From the NCBI GenBank assembly GCA_022702545.1, contig JAHRBC010000006.1:558001-622000 (forward strand): a stretch of DNA of 64,000 nt, given 5' to 3'. The stretch comes from Phycomyces nitens (taxonomy: Eukaryota > Mucoromycota > Mucoromycetes > Mucorales > Phycomycetaceae). Below the pieces are notes generated by a model. The model was given only the letters and a program-made list of their open reading frames with translations, was not told where the DNA came from and made no database searches. Of this stretch, positions 49,804-61,549 are shown piece after piece (positions within the stretch are counted from its first letter, which is position 1; each line of letters begins with the position of its first letter). The translations under genes and the position numbers were made by a program.

Positions 49804-50740
49804 CCTTGTTTCTCCATCTATTTATCTATCTTTGCCATTACACATAAATCATTACAATCATTGGATTCCTGGCCCCTTTTACATGCAACTTTTTTTTTTA
49901 TTATTAAAATCCTTAATACACTCTTCTCTATCTAAAGGGATATATTTATCAATATTGGCCATTAAGCAAGCAGGTTGTTATTCTGTTTGTCCGGTCAGAA
50001 ACATTGTGCTACATTTTCAAGATCCGTATTAAAGAAAAAGATATTAATATTAATCACAATCTCCGCCTGCTTTCCGGGGACATCTTTATATGTTCCAAAA
50101 AGACATCTTTATTTACAAGCATTAACAAGTGTCAATTGCAAGCATTTGTGACAAGCCCTTCCGAGAATGCCACATGACACTGCCAAACTAGGACATTATA
50201 TATATATGTATATATATAGATTTATATAATCACATAATATTTCGTTGCATTTATTTTTTGGTGCCCTGGTTCATATCCTTGTCAGACCAAACTGTCTGTT
50301 GTCCGGGTCGAACATTATATAACCTCTAAACTCATTCTATTTTTATATTCTTCGACTGTGTGACTTTTGACAGTGCAGAAGCAGGTGGAGTATTAGTTGC
50401 CTTTTTCAGCATCTAAACTTGAGAAGCAATAAAGAAACAGAATTTTAATGACTAAATTACTATGCAGAAAATATATTGTCCATTGCCTCTGACCACAACT
50501 TCTTCCAAGAGGTTTGCTATATTCCAACAACAATAACAACAACAAAAAGGGACTATCTGCCAACATAACACTGGCATGGACAAGTCCAAGTTGTGACTAT
50601 CGTTTTTTGCTTTGTTAGCCAAAAGTCACACCCCTCATGTTCACATAGTCATTTTTTTTAAAAAAAAATGGAAAACTTTGTACTTTTGGCTCTTCTTTCC
50701 TCTTTCGCTCTTTTTTTTAAAAATCATATAATAAATTATA
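49804..50740. other. Gene-free AT-rich stretch
   Basis: About 940 bp of intergenic DNA. No gene seen; contains CAA repeats (50525-50547) and a poly-T/poly-A palindrome (about 50652-50668). The right end is the TFIIS promoter. Confidence 0.5.
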
Positions 50741-52270
50741 ATGAACGCAGAAGAGGAAATTCTAAAGGCAAAGCGTGTGCTTATGAAGTCTGCTGATTCG
50801 GAAAATATTCAGGTGAGATTCTTTTTCTCTTCTTGGTCCCCCCTCCATTACCTATGCATCGAACAGAATGAATTGTCGCGTTTGCATATTCCAAGTTTAT
50901 GATAAGTTGGACAGAGAGGGATTATAGTGAATATATATATGTATATGTATATATATACCTGAGGATAGTGTTGTAATTGGATATGGTTAATGGGCACTGT
51001 ACATTTATCGACACACACACATACTGTAATGTCTTTCTAGAATATTCTTTATATATGGCTTTTAATACTCTGCCATGTGTGATCTAATATGGTGTGTTGA
51101 ATTTTAGGATATTTTGGATATCATGAGCCGCTTGATCAAGATCAAGGCAACACAGGAACTATTGAGGGTAAAACAAGAATTAGATAGTTGAGCAACAAGT
51201 CATAATAATCCAAAAAATAAAATACAACAGAGATCTTGTTTTGCTGACATATACGAGTGCTCTAGAAAACAGACATTGGCAAGACAATGGGAAAGTTGCG
51301 CACAAACCCAAATACTGCCGTTTCACAAAAGGCAAAGGATGTAGTCAAGAAGTGGAAAGAGGACGTGCTTGCAAACACAAGAGCTCGTGGTAGCAAACCC
51401 GCTAATGTAGAGACAAACGAAGGTAAGCCAATTGTGCTGGTTGGTGGGACTATTGGCTAATCAAGGAGTTTTAGCTGCCTCTAAACAACCTTCTAACTCC
51501 AAGAGTCCTGTCTCGGGTGTCTCACCAAAGACCCCCGTAGAAGCCGGGCCACCTCGAACAGTAAAGACGGACGATGTTTCCTTTTCATCAACAGGAAATA
51601 CACCGCGCGACAAGACAATCGAACTCATGTACTCTGCCGTAGGACTAGGAAGCTATGCAGGTAAATTATTGGCTATATACACACTAGAAATGACAGGTGC
51701 TTTGGGGCTGACTTTATGAAAAAAGACTCGGACCTGCTATTGAAAATAGCACTAGATATAGAAAAGGCCATCTTCTCAGAATTCGAAACGATAAATGATG
51801 CCTACAAGGCCAAGGTACGGTCATTAGCGCTCAATTTGAAGAAGAAGAACGATTCTTCACTGAGAGACAAGGTTGTGAGTGGAGATTTGTCTGTAAAGAA
51901 CCTGTGTTCGATGAGCGTAGAGGTAAGCAAATTGTTGCCCGGAAATATATCAGTGTGGACTCAGCGGTTTGTTTTAGGATATGGCTTCGGAGGATGACAA
52001 AGCTCGGGACTATAGACTTGCGGAAGAGGCCCTTTTCAAGGCTAGAGGCGCTGGATCGGCTCAAGCTGAGACAGACATGTTCATGTGTGGAAAGTGCAAA
52101 GGCAGAAAATGTACATACTTTCAGATGCAAACTCGCAGTGCGGATGAGCCAATGACAACATTTGTAACCTGTGTTTTGTGCAGTAACCGTTGGAAGGTAA
52201 AGAAGTTTTCTACCAACAAACAAAAAGATTGTAATTGGCTGATTGATTTCTTGGTTTGTAGTTTTGTTAA
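50741..52270 (+). CDS. DST1: Transcription elongation factor TFIIS
   Basis: Rescues backtracked RNA polymerase II by stimulating transcript cleavage. Seven exons, about 300 aa. Domain I (LW/TFIIN): MNAEEEILKAKRVLMKSADS, MSRLIKIKATQELLR, KTDIGKTMGKLRTNPNTAVS, KDVVKKWKEDVL. A Ser/Pro linker follows. Domain II: DKTIELMYSAVGLGSYADSD, LDIEKAIFSEF, YKAKVRSLALNLKKKN, LRDKVVSGDLSVKNLCSMS. Domain III zinc ribbon: CGKCKGRKCTYFQMQTRSAD then VTCVLCSNRWKFC, with the four Cys ligands. The acidic hairpin pair typically RSADE is visible at RSADEP. The last exon is only two codons plus stop (52262-52270), supplied by splicing after TGGAAG. Identity is firm. Confidence 0.96.
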
Positions 52271-52661
52271 GGCTAGTATGAATTATATAAAAATATTGCC
52301 AATGACTATATAAGCTTATATGTGTATATAAATATATATTTCTTATATTTATATTTATATTTATACACCTTTTTTATTTATTTATTAATTTATAAATATA
52401 TTATATATATATATTATATTATATACTCCAAAGCCTAAAATTGGGCCGTATAGTCTCGCTTACATTCAAATACCAATACCGGGACCTCTGATATATTGGT
52501 CCAAGTATCTTGGCACAGAATGTAAATGAATAGCCTTTGCAAAAGGGCAAGGGGTTGGGGGGCTAAATATTTTATGTGATGTCACACAGAGAAAGAGACA
52601 ATTGAAAACCACGCGTCTCTAGGATTCCGCTCTTCCCTCATCTTCCCCTTCTTTATTCTCA
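52271..52661. other. Intergenic spacer, TA-rich
   Basis: About 390 bp. The left half is almost pure A/T (52310-52425), likely the TFIIS 3' end; the right half is the promoter of the RA-PH gene. No gene seen. Confidence 0.5.
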
Positions 52662-55578
52662 ATGTCTAGCGATCTGGATACTATCCTTCGTGACCTTGAG
52701 AAACAAGTACACGACTTCTCGCTGGTAAATACCTTTTAGCACCACCCTGTTGGGCATTCGGCTTGTACTTTTATAGCCATGTTCTTTTTGACATATTAAG
52801 GACGGATATAGAAATTCGCCATGCTCAATGGGAACAAGCTTGCTCCATGTCACTCATGTCTGGAATCTTTCTCTCTCTCCTCTCCTCTCCTCTCCTCTCT
52901 ATCCCACATCTCTTTTTATTTCCCTTTTCAATTTCATATCTCCATCTTTCGTCATCATCCTTTTCTTTAGACGATGGATCCTCCTATCCCAATCAATACA
53001 CACATTAGACGTTCGCCCAGTTCTCGTCTGGCCAATCCTGACAAAGGCAGTAATCCGAATCGTCCCCTGCAGCCTGCCCACACCATGCATGTACCCCCTA
53101 TTACCCAGGCCAGGCTAAATCGCCCAGACTTTTCTCCGTCTCTTTCTGAAGACGAAGACAAGGGGCAGATTTATTCTGCAAACGATGCAAACGATTCTAG
53201 TGATGATGATGTCTGCATCGCCAATCTTCAATCTGTAACACGTGCTCAGGACGATAAGTCCAAGGGCATGAGTAGATCTAGATCAACTAGAGCAAATCGA
53301 GGAGGCATGGCCGGAGGTCTTGTGCGCAGTGTGAGTGCCAGCTCACGAACCTATAAACCAGCCCCCGAAGAATCTGCTCCACCTCTTCCCATTAGAGACA
53401 CTGATGAAGACCTCAATCTCGCTATACAACGAGCTTGGGCATTATATGAACAAGGTCCTTCTGATGAGCCAGTTGCAGCTGAATTAGAACCACCTGTACA
53501 ACCTGAAACACCAGAAGAACCAACAACCACTCCTCCCATTCCCAAACCCACAAGAGTTCAACCACCACCACCTCAACAACAACAGCAACAGCAACAGCAA
53601 CAGCAACAACCTCAAGCGCCCTTACAACAAATTCAGCCCAAACGCACATTAACCACACGCATCTATATCGATGATGCAAAAACACACAAGACTGTGCAAT
53701 TGACTAATCTGTTGACAACTGCAATGGTAATTCAGTACCTTAGAAAGAAAGGGCTCATTGACATGAGTGATGGATGGGCTCTCTTTGAGATTGCCAATAG
53801 TCATGGCGTCGGTGAGTGCATTATTCTCTGTAAGACTGTTCATAACCATATTGTCGTTCTAGAACGCCCGTTGAGAGAGTGGGAGTTGGTATTGGAGGTT
53901 GTGGAATGCTGGGGGCCAGAGGCCAACAATGCCCTGTTGGTAAAGAAGTATGCATACCAAAACTCCCTGACAGCAGAGGTATGGAGAACCCTACATGTAT
54001 TTAGGCACTGACATGAGTTTAGAGCCTTTTACAGAAGCGTCACCCTCCCATGCACGGGTATGTTTCGATTGAATACAAAAAGGGGAAATGGCAAAAGAGG
54101 TTCTGTTACATAAAGGATAATGCAATTCACCATGCCAAAGATACAAAGGTGAGATAGCCAATCTCTTTTTGCTTTCATTGTCTCTTTCTCGATCTATGGC
54201 CTCTAGTCTTTTAATTTAGCCGAATTGGTGTATTTTGGTCTTGTATTTCAAAAACATTTAACAGGTTGTTATTTTCAGGGGAATGGATCAGCCATTCTGT
54301 GCTACTTGGCGACGTTTGATGTCTATACACTACTCCCCCAGCAGTCGCGTAGTGCACCATCAGGCTATGTGTTTGCACTGCGGGCCCAAGACAAGGATTC
54401 AATCTTTGAGCGAGAAGAAGACTACATGCGACTATTGGCAGTGGAGGATCAGGAAGCCATGAAGGACTGGGTTCTTAGTATTCGCTGCACAAAGGTACAG
54501 AGGAGAAACACACAGGACAAGAAGACTGACATAGGAGGTGTGTTGTATGTAGAGTTTGATTGATCATCAGTACCATCCTCAGCGTGTCATCAACCCCCTT
54601 GCACCAATTCAAGCACCCGTACAGGCTTACGATCATCAATGGCCCGCCACAGACAGTTCAGTCAAGCCTGCCGATCCAGCCGATGCAGGCTCACCACGTC
54701 TCCGAAGAGCCCTGACTTCCCGTACGCCTGATTGCAAGAGTGATCAGAGTGGAGACGAGGGCCATGGCACATCCTTCCTCCGTCGCCAAAAGTCAACACG
54801 CGATGTCAAGCCTGCAACCCTGATTGAAGAACATGCAAAACACCAGCAGACCTCTTCGTCCGGACTTCATCGTAGCGAGTCCAGTCGCCGGATTGATGAA
54901 AAGCGCGGCAGGGGGCTTAGTCGAGGTCTATCTCGCAGCACAACCATGAGGGGCAGAGAAGAAGGAGGTCTTGGATCAGCAATACCCGACAGCCCGCTCA
55001 TTGACTACACAGAACCCTCTACGTTCGCAAAGGGCTCTCTCCTCGGAAAGGACGATGTGGACCATACCCCTGTCAGACTTCAGGACGATGCTCATGCTGC
55101 CAGTGTCGCTGCATCCAACAACACCTTGATCCAAATCAACGATAAGGTCAAGTTCTCCAAGGGCTCGCTACTCGAACGCAATGAGTCGACTCACGCAAAG
55201 ATTGGGCGCTCAAAGAGTACCCGCGAACACCATGCCCCTCCTTCTTCTGCTGATACCCAACCCACAAGCGAGTTGCGCCAACATATGTCCCTCCGTCGTA
55301 AACTTACCTCCTCCAAGGATAGAGAACGTTCTCGACATCACGAGAACCTTGCTCCCACAATGCCCTCTTCCTCGCCTTCTTCCACCAATGTGTCGGCCAC
55401 AGCATCTCCTGTACTGGGTGCAACCATCTCTGGAAGTGTCCCACCCCCTGCCAATTCCCATGGACCTCTTCTTCAGCTCGATGGCACGCCAGAGCAGATA
55501 CATACCAAGAAGCTATTGGGTCGACAGATGAAACCCCTCCTGAACTTTGCTGACTCTGATGATAAGGTCCGCCGTTAA
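52662..55578 (+). CDS. Ras-association and PH domain protein (RA-PH module)
   Basis: Putative small-GTPase effector that would bind a Ras-like GTPase and membrane phosphoinositides. Exon 1 (52662-52724) encodes MSSDLDTILRDLEKQVHDFS, then an intron to 52970. The next exon is a disordered, Ser/Arg- and Pro-rich region with a polyglutamine tract (53575-53610). RA domain: KRTLTTRIYIDDAKTHKTVQ, MVIQYLRKKGLIDMSDGWAL, HGVERPLREWELVLEVVECW, LLVKKYAYQ. PH domain: HGYVSIEYKKGKWQKRFCYI, YVFALRAQDKDSIF, AVEDQEAMKDWVLSIRCTK. After a short intron, AAG joins SLIDHQYHPQRVINPLAP and a long Ser-rich tail with SKSTR- and RSKST-like repeats. Tandem RA-PH is the hallmark of the metazoan MRL/Grb7-like group (RIAM, lamellipodin); similar fungal proteins are mostly uncharacterised. 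Roughly 800 aa; domain calls are by eye. Confidence 0.8.
53575..53610 (+). repeat. CAA/CAG tract encoding polyglutamine
   Basis: About twelve Gln codons, mixed CAA and CAG, following a proline run and inside the disordered region of the RA-PH protein. Likely length-variable. Confidence 0.85.
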
Positions 55579-55789
55579 TTCCCATTGCTTTATCTGTGTC
55601 TCTTGAATGAGGTCTCTAGATTGTCTTTTACTACTGTTTGTTTTTTTGGAAAACAAGTAAATAAAATATCGAGTTAAATCAATCAATCAATCAGTTAATC
55701 AGTTAATCAAGCAATATATGAGTTATACTTTGCCTCTGGAATAAAACATGATTTGACTGTCTTGTTGTGACAGCGAACTCATCTTCATC
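55579..55789. other. Short intergenic spacer with AATC repeats
   Basis: 211 bp holding a tetranucleotide AATC/AGTTAATC run at about 55677-55710. No gene seen. Confidence 0.5.
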
Positions 55790-57705
55790 ATGGATCATCA
55801 TGATCTATCCATCATTAAAAGCTCATTAGCTAATCATGAAATATCAGCAAATGATCTTTTAACAAATCTCGATTGGGTAATGTCCCCTTTTTCCTCCCTT
55901 TATTAATCTAATGACCAGACGAACTTCTTTTTTTTCTTCTTAGAAATCTCTGCTTGAATCTCCAGATCCTTTTTGTGTATTCGCAGCCAGCCAACTTTTT
56001 CATCAGATCATAAAGGTAGGTACTAATCTTAAAGTCTTTTAGCTTTGACCCTTGTCCCAAGCCATCTAAATTCATCTTTTGCCACAAATATAGTCAAATA
56101 CCACTATAGAGGCCCTGAAAATATGGATTGAGTCTGCGGTGAACCAGGTGTATGCCGACAACTCGGCTGCATACCTTGAATTATTCCACAGCTTATTCAA
56201 GCGTACGAGAAAACTCAATGGTATAGAAGCAGGCAATCTTACTTTGGATCCTGGCTACATTCTCTTGTCTGTACTTGCAAGTCATCCAAAAACACACGTA
56301 TGGGTTCAGAGCAGTCTAGAGTCTCGTCATCAAGTAAGACCCGATTATAAAGACATGGTTTGGGTTTTATTGACCAATATATACATATATATATATATAT
56401 ATTAAATTAGAGTAGACTAGTGCCAACATTGGTTTGCTTAATAGACATTGTCAAGCTGGCTAGCCTATTTGAGGACAAGGGTTCTCTTGGGAATCTTGAT
56501 CAGGGGCTAGAGTACTGTCAAGTAATTATCGATATTATAAAATCCAATCTGAAGCAAGTCTATCCTCACTGGACATCAAAATCAATTGCAGTTGTAAGAA
56601 GATCCATGGAACTTGTTCGTCGTCTATTGGAGAACCAGGGAGACAACAAGATGGTAAGAATTACTAGAGATAAATAATGAATAAATAGCATTGAAAGATT
56701 ATATGATAATAATGTGAGCTGTTAGGTAGCAATTACGTTGAATGCTATCGTATCGTATACGGACCATTTGAATCACCAGGGCTTTTCATACGACCATCTA
56801 GTCGCCATGCAACAAGTCGATCGTACAGAATTTTTTCATGAACCCATTGTAACAGACAAATGCGCATTGGCAGTAGACAGAGAATGCTTGAAGCAGATAA
56901 TCTCTATTACATTTGTCTCGATCTATTGTCTGTTGGATAGCAGCCAGCCTATAGGAAAGACTGAAATGGAAACCATGTATGGAACCTTTTCAGAGATATC
57001 AAAGCGTTTACAAGGTTGGTATCTTTAGAATTGTCATTGCTAAAGATAACACACACTCACAAACAATCTTGATGTAAAAATTCAGTCTATAGTGAACAAT
57101 TGCCTGAAAACGGAGTATTGGAGATACTATTTGATATCTATGGAAACAATGATGAAGATGCTGTTTATCAACAGATTTGTATTCTTGATGTGTTCTCTTC
57201 TATTGAACAGCCAGCAAACCACACCAATGAACCGATAGAGAACAATAGGTAATTTTCCTTGTCCGCTGTCCGAAACTTTTCATATTAATCAATGGCACAT
57301 AGAGAACGGCTAAAGGTGGTCTGTTTGTTGAGAGAGATACTTTCTGCAATGGATATTTCACCTCATAATGTCTTTTTGTATTTTCTGTACAAGACCGGGA
57401 TGGACCATGAGATACTGGTGGATTTGTTGATTTCCAATGAGACCGACTTTTTGAGTTTCTTTGTTCGTTATCTAAAGTACATTGCCCGGCAACCAACCGA
57501 CTTTGTAGAAACATGTGTAAATCTATTAAAGAGCGAAGACGAAGATGAGGATTCAACAAATGGCCTGGAAATAATATCCAGTATATTTCACAACTTGGTC
57601 TCAGTACTTGAATCGGAAGGATTTCCGTACAATCCTACTGCTCTAAAAAACCGTATACTTTATGTGACAGATTATATAGACAATATACTCGACAATACCA
57701 CATGA
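55790..57705 (+). CDS. Lines-like (LINS1-family) protein
   Basis: Helical, repeat-like protein of about 520 aa over eight exons. Begins MDHHDLSIIKSSLANHE; splices give TNLDWKSLLESPDPFCVFAA, HQIIKSNTTIEALKIWIES, then SRHQSRLVPTLVCLIDIVKL when a donor at 56335 is joined to the acceptor near 56410. The C-terminal exon contains NVFLYFLYKTGMDHEILVDL followed by LISNETDFLSFFVRYLKYI, which closely resembles the C-terminal domain of Lines homologue proteins (a run of S-E/N-E-T-x-F-L-x-F-F-V-R-Y-L). Function of the family is poorly understood. The middle of the protein looks like ARM/HEAT-type helices. No membrane segment or catalytic motif. The call rests mainly on the last domain. Confidence 0.6.
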
Positions 57706-57908
57706 AAATAAGGATAAATGATTGTTTTAATAAATTTCATTTCGTCAAAAGCAAAAGAGATACTAATACTGATTAGAAATGACCATGGCAACTTGTGGAT
57801 TCTAACTGAACAAGAGACGTCTTAAACAAAAAAAAGGGGGAATTTGCTAGCCACGTTGGATTCTCTACCAGCCACGTTTTTTTTTCTTTTGTATTTTTCT
57901 GTATATTC

Positions 57909-58304
57909 CTAAGCTTCTTCTTCTGATTCATTGGAGTCGGGTGGTGATTGGGAATAGGAACCATCGTCTTGGCCAAAATATGCTCCAGAATAATGGCGAA
58001 TCTTGTCTGCCATGTCGCGTCGCTCGATACGTTGTCTATAGATATGGCTGTAGTATAGTTGAGTTTCCTGGTCGTCCTTTGACTCGGTGAGTTTCTGGCC
58101 AGACAGGAAATTTTCCATGGCTACAATCTTCTTTAAAAAGTTGGCAATTTCTTGTATGGGATTCGTTTGAACAATTACTTGTTCAGATACTTCCAAAGGT
58201 CCAATCTCTCGGCCAAAAAATTCTGGGTCATTGATTGGTATAGGGACTCCAAGTGCAATTGGCGAAAGGATAGTGAGGGCAATAAAGACAAACGAAAAGC
58301 GCAT
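57909..58304 (-). CDS. Small secreted protein, unknown function
   Basis: Single-exon ORF, 131 aa from the ATG at 58304 (MRFSFVFIALTILSPIALGV). The N-terminus is a textbook signal peptide with a likely cleavage after ALG-V. The mature part of about 110 residues is acidic, has no Cys, contains an amphipathic helix (PIQEIANFLKKIVAMENFL), a dense charged stretch (IYRQRIERRDMADKIRHYS) and an acidic tail ending SNESEEEA. I recognise no family. Could be cell-wall/secreted, or ER-lumenal without a KDEL-type signal. The longer frame to 58328 adds residues before this Met and is less likely. Converges with the Lines-like gene, about 200 bp away. Confidence 0.6.
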   Translation of the reverse strand: MRFSFVFIALTILSPIALGVPIPINDPEFFGREIGPLEVSEQVIVQTNPIQEIANFLKKIVAMENFLSGQKLTESKDDQETQLYYSHIYRQRIERRDMADKIRHYSGAYFGQDDGSYSQSPPDSNESEEEA

Positions 58305-58600
58305 GATGAGATAGAAAGATGTAACCACCGAGACAAGAAGAAGAAGAAAAAAAGGTTGTTATGTAAAACAAGAGATCAATTATCAGACTTCTTTTTTTTG
58401 TTTGCTTTTGTTGTTAGGGGTATTTCAAATGGCTCCAATGGCCGGGTCTGAAAGTGATTAATACAGGAGCTATTCTTTAGTGTAGACAGAAGGAGAAAGA
58501 AGATATATACATATATATATATATATATATTGTGTGTGTGTGTATGTATACATATGAATAGAAGGAGCACTCTTGCTTTTTTGGCTATTGTGGTTTTAGT

Positions 58601-58891
58601 TTATTGGCCATTATTCTGATCAGTGGCTTTCTTTGGGGACTCGTGGTCAACAACAACAATGGGAGACATCATTCCCAACTCCTGCTTCTCTATTTCGGTA
58701 GGTGGAAGGGACTCCTCAAGCCAGTCAGATACGAACATTCCGGCTGTTGCAAAGGCCATTCCAGCTAGAGTAATCATGTTAGTCATTGATGAGCCTTAAA
58801 AAAAAACATCAATATACACACCAATTCCAATTGAAACACGTGTGCGAGGGTTAAGTGCCTTGTAGGATTCCCACAATGTCTTTCGCTGCAT
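58601..58891 (-). CDS. Small one-helix membrane protein, 77 aa
   Basis: Two exons (58891 to about 58824, then about 58766-58601) whose splice joins the codons for VSIGI and AGMAFATAGMFVSDWLEE. N-terminus MQRKTLWESYKALNPRTRVS is positively charged and precedes a single Gly/Ala-rich hydrophobic helix (IGIAGMAFATAGMFV) followed by a Pro-flanked acidic region (DWLEESLPPTEIEKQE). This arrangement resembles small mitochondrial or ER membrane proteins, but no family is assigned. The unspliced frame starting MTNMITLAGM in the second exon is a weaker alternative. Organised coding with a proper intron supports a real gene. Confidence 0.55.
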
Positions 58892-60780
58892 GATTATGAC
58901 CTTGACATTCTCGAGAAAACAAACAAAAGCACTTCTTGAAGATAGGAATTACAAGTCACGTGAATAATTTCATGGTCTTGAAGCATTGCTACTTTTTAAT
59001 AGTAGCAGCCTTTGCACTACTTTAAAAATAAAAATTTATAGACCATCTGGTCTGTATTGAAAAGTTCCGGGTTTAGAACTCTTGAAATTGGACCACAGAA
59101 TGTGCTTATCTTTATCCCTAGGACTATATCCTTTTGTCAAAAAGTATGAGTTGCGGAATTATGAACATTGAATAGATCTACACCCTCTACAAGGGCCAGA
59201 TGTCTATTATAATACCATTGGTCCACAAAGCCAGCATTATTAAAGGGATAACTTGTGTTTTCTTTAAATAAAAATGATCTTTTAAGACGCCTTTTTTTTG
59301 CATATAAATTCTACTCGACCCATATAATACACAGTTTACCGGGTTCTCAACGTGTTTCTTTGTATGGTCCCCCATTCACAAGTCGGCATAATCACTACGG
59401 ATCATATTGGGCACCATATATTGAAAGTTCCACAATTCATTCCAAGGTCAATACGAGATTATTCTATTTATTTATTTATTTATCAATGGCTTTATGAACA
59501 TGGCCTTTAATGATAATAGATATGGTTAAAAGACAAGTATCACTCATCAAACACATCTCAAGACGATATATAAAAAGAGCGATGGTATATGCATTCAACA
59601 GTAGATAAGAGAGAATGCATTGAGAGCATATTCTTCAGGAATTATGCATTTGATTTGTCTGATTCTTTTTTTTTATAAAAGTGTGTTTTCGCACTGTTTA
59701 TACCAGCTTTGAATATATCTATTAACCACGACTCCAATTAATAGCTCTTTATAAACCAAGCCCTGGTCAAGCTGCCTCTGCACCATTAGGCACCCAAAGC
59801 AGATTAGATATAAAAAAAATTACCGTATTTTTCATTCCAACATCCTAATAATTTCAAAAAAGTCAAATTAGATTTGGTTTCGTAAAAATGCAATATTATT
59901 AGCAAGCAGTAACAGAAAACTATCGGGTGCCTATCTAAAGCAATGCGTCTCTGGCTGATCCGCTAAAGATAATAAATCCATTAATAGATCCATGTTTGTG
60001 GTAGAAGTATTGAGAATAATAGCCAAAATATTCATCATCTTAAATTCACCAAGGGGTAAATTAAGCAGCAAGATATTAAACATGACAAGTGAATCAAATA
60101 TTTTATTGGTTTTCAGCCTGACCCACTGTCCTGGGTCCTGTCGAGCATTTGATTGTCGACCTTTGATAAATATACCCAATTTTACTCGATACTACAGACT
60201 AGAAGAATTGAGAATCATGAAAGGATTTGGCTATTGTGTATATCTTGTAGGCATGATTAATGAGTCTTTATCGTATGTTATGAAAACCATAAGAAAAAAG
60301 AGGTTGCAATTCGGTCTTTTTGAGATATCTAGAGCATTATTTCCTGATATCAAAACATGGTCTAATTCACCTACAAGTTATTTATGAATGCCAGTGAGCA
60401 TGCTTACAATCTGAAGTAGCTAACATGGATATTGTTGAGAAGAGGTAAACTAGAAGAAGAAGAAAATAGGCTTATAAATATGCTGTCCAGCACAATGTAA
60501 GCTCCACTTCCTCCAACATGTATATATTTCTTGAAGAAAAAACACGCACACACACACTTTGCAGAACAACAACTTTAAAAGATTGCACAGTCTAAATAAA
60601 ACTTGAGAATGTCTTTAGAAGGTTCAATTGAGTATTTGTCATATATGGAAAGAATAAAACCATTTTATACATGCAGTTCTTTAGTATATATATTCTAAAT
60701 AGACATCTTGTCATGTTTATTTAGAATATAATTTACAGTTTATGAACAATACATCTTTATCAAAAACCCTGGGCAAAATA
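58892..60780. other. Gene-poor AT-rich stretch
   Basis: No assigned gene. The longest frames (59992-60387 plus and 59931-60179 minus) overlap on opposite strands and neither shows a recognised domain, so they are treated as unsupported. TTTA repeats at about 59463-59482. Confidence 0.45.
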
Positions 60781-60783
60781 ACA

Positions 60784-61549
60784 AATTTTACAACACTGGC
60801 AACATCTGGTGTTCCTTGTCAGGATAGCTAGATGTCCCAGGACTGCATTATATTTCCAAAAACAATGATAATCTGAACAAGAACAAGCTAAAAAAGGGGA
60901 TATGCATGGCAGATATAGCTACTAATGTCAGGAGAAATTAATCTTTACAGAATTATTATCGTTTATACTTTTTATATGATACTAAATATCTATAGAACAA
61001 GTATAGCTAATGGCTAGAATATAGAATATATAAATATAGGTTATCTATATTTCTGTTTCCTAAAATGACGATTTAAAAGGTATACTTGTGCCAGAAATTG
61101 ATTAGGGGGTGTGTGTGGTCTGTATACGTCTATAGTCCGTATTTTCTCTAATGAACTACAGTAGAGTGCATCATACTCTCAAAGATACTATGTATACGAG
61201 TAGTCTTCTGACTTGTATTTTTGTGAATTATCTTGTTAGTATCTGCCATGATTTGTCACTTTATCATGTGTAATAAAGGTGTCAGCCCTTTTACCTTTTC
61301 ACTGCACAATACAAACGATAATAATTCTGTAAAGAATAATTTCTCCTGGCATTAGGAATTATATTTGCCGTGCATATCCCCCTTTTTTTCTATATGATAT
61401 ATTTCCCTTTTTTAGCTTGTTCTTGTTCAGATTATCATTGTTTTTGTTGGAAATATACTGCAGTCTTGGGCCACTTGGTCATCATAATGATCATTACCTG
61501 TAATATTTATATACTGAATCACTAGATGTCGCCAGTGTTTTAACATTTA
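60784..61549. mobile_element. Non-autonomous element with long terminal inverted repeats
   Basis: The left arm (about 60784-60968) and right arm (about 61312-61549) are inverted copies: the left reads AACACTGGCAACATCT... and the reverse complement of the right reads AACACTGGCGACATCT. Further in, both contain AACAATGATAATCTGAACA, followed by AGAACAAGCTAAAAAAGG and a shared segment AGGAGAAATTA(T/A)TCTTTACAGAATTATTATCG. The right arm carries small extra insertions. The roughly 340-bp centre has no ORF. This is a foldback/large MITE-type DNA transposon derivative lacking its own transposase. Exact ends and target-site duplication are not certain. Confidence 0.8.

Noticed and set aside
59931..60387. 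Overlapping plus- and minus-strand ORFs, the minus one vaguely helical
   Set aside because: A weak resemblance to a RhoGAP-like helix was considered but no arginine-finger region or diagnostic motif is present.
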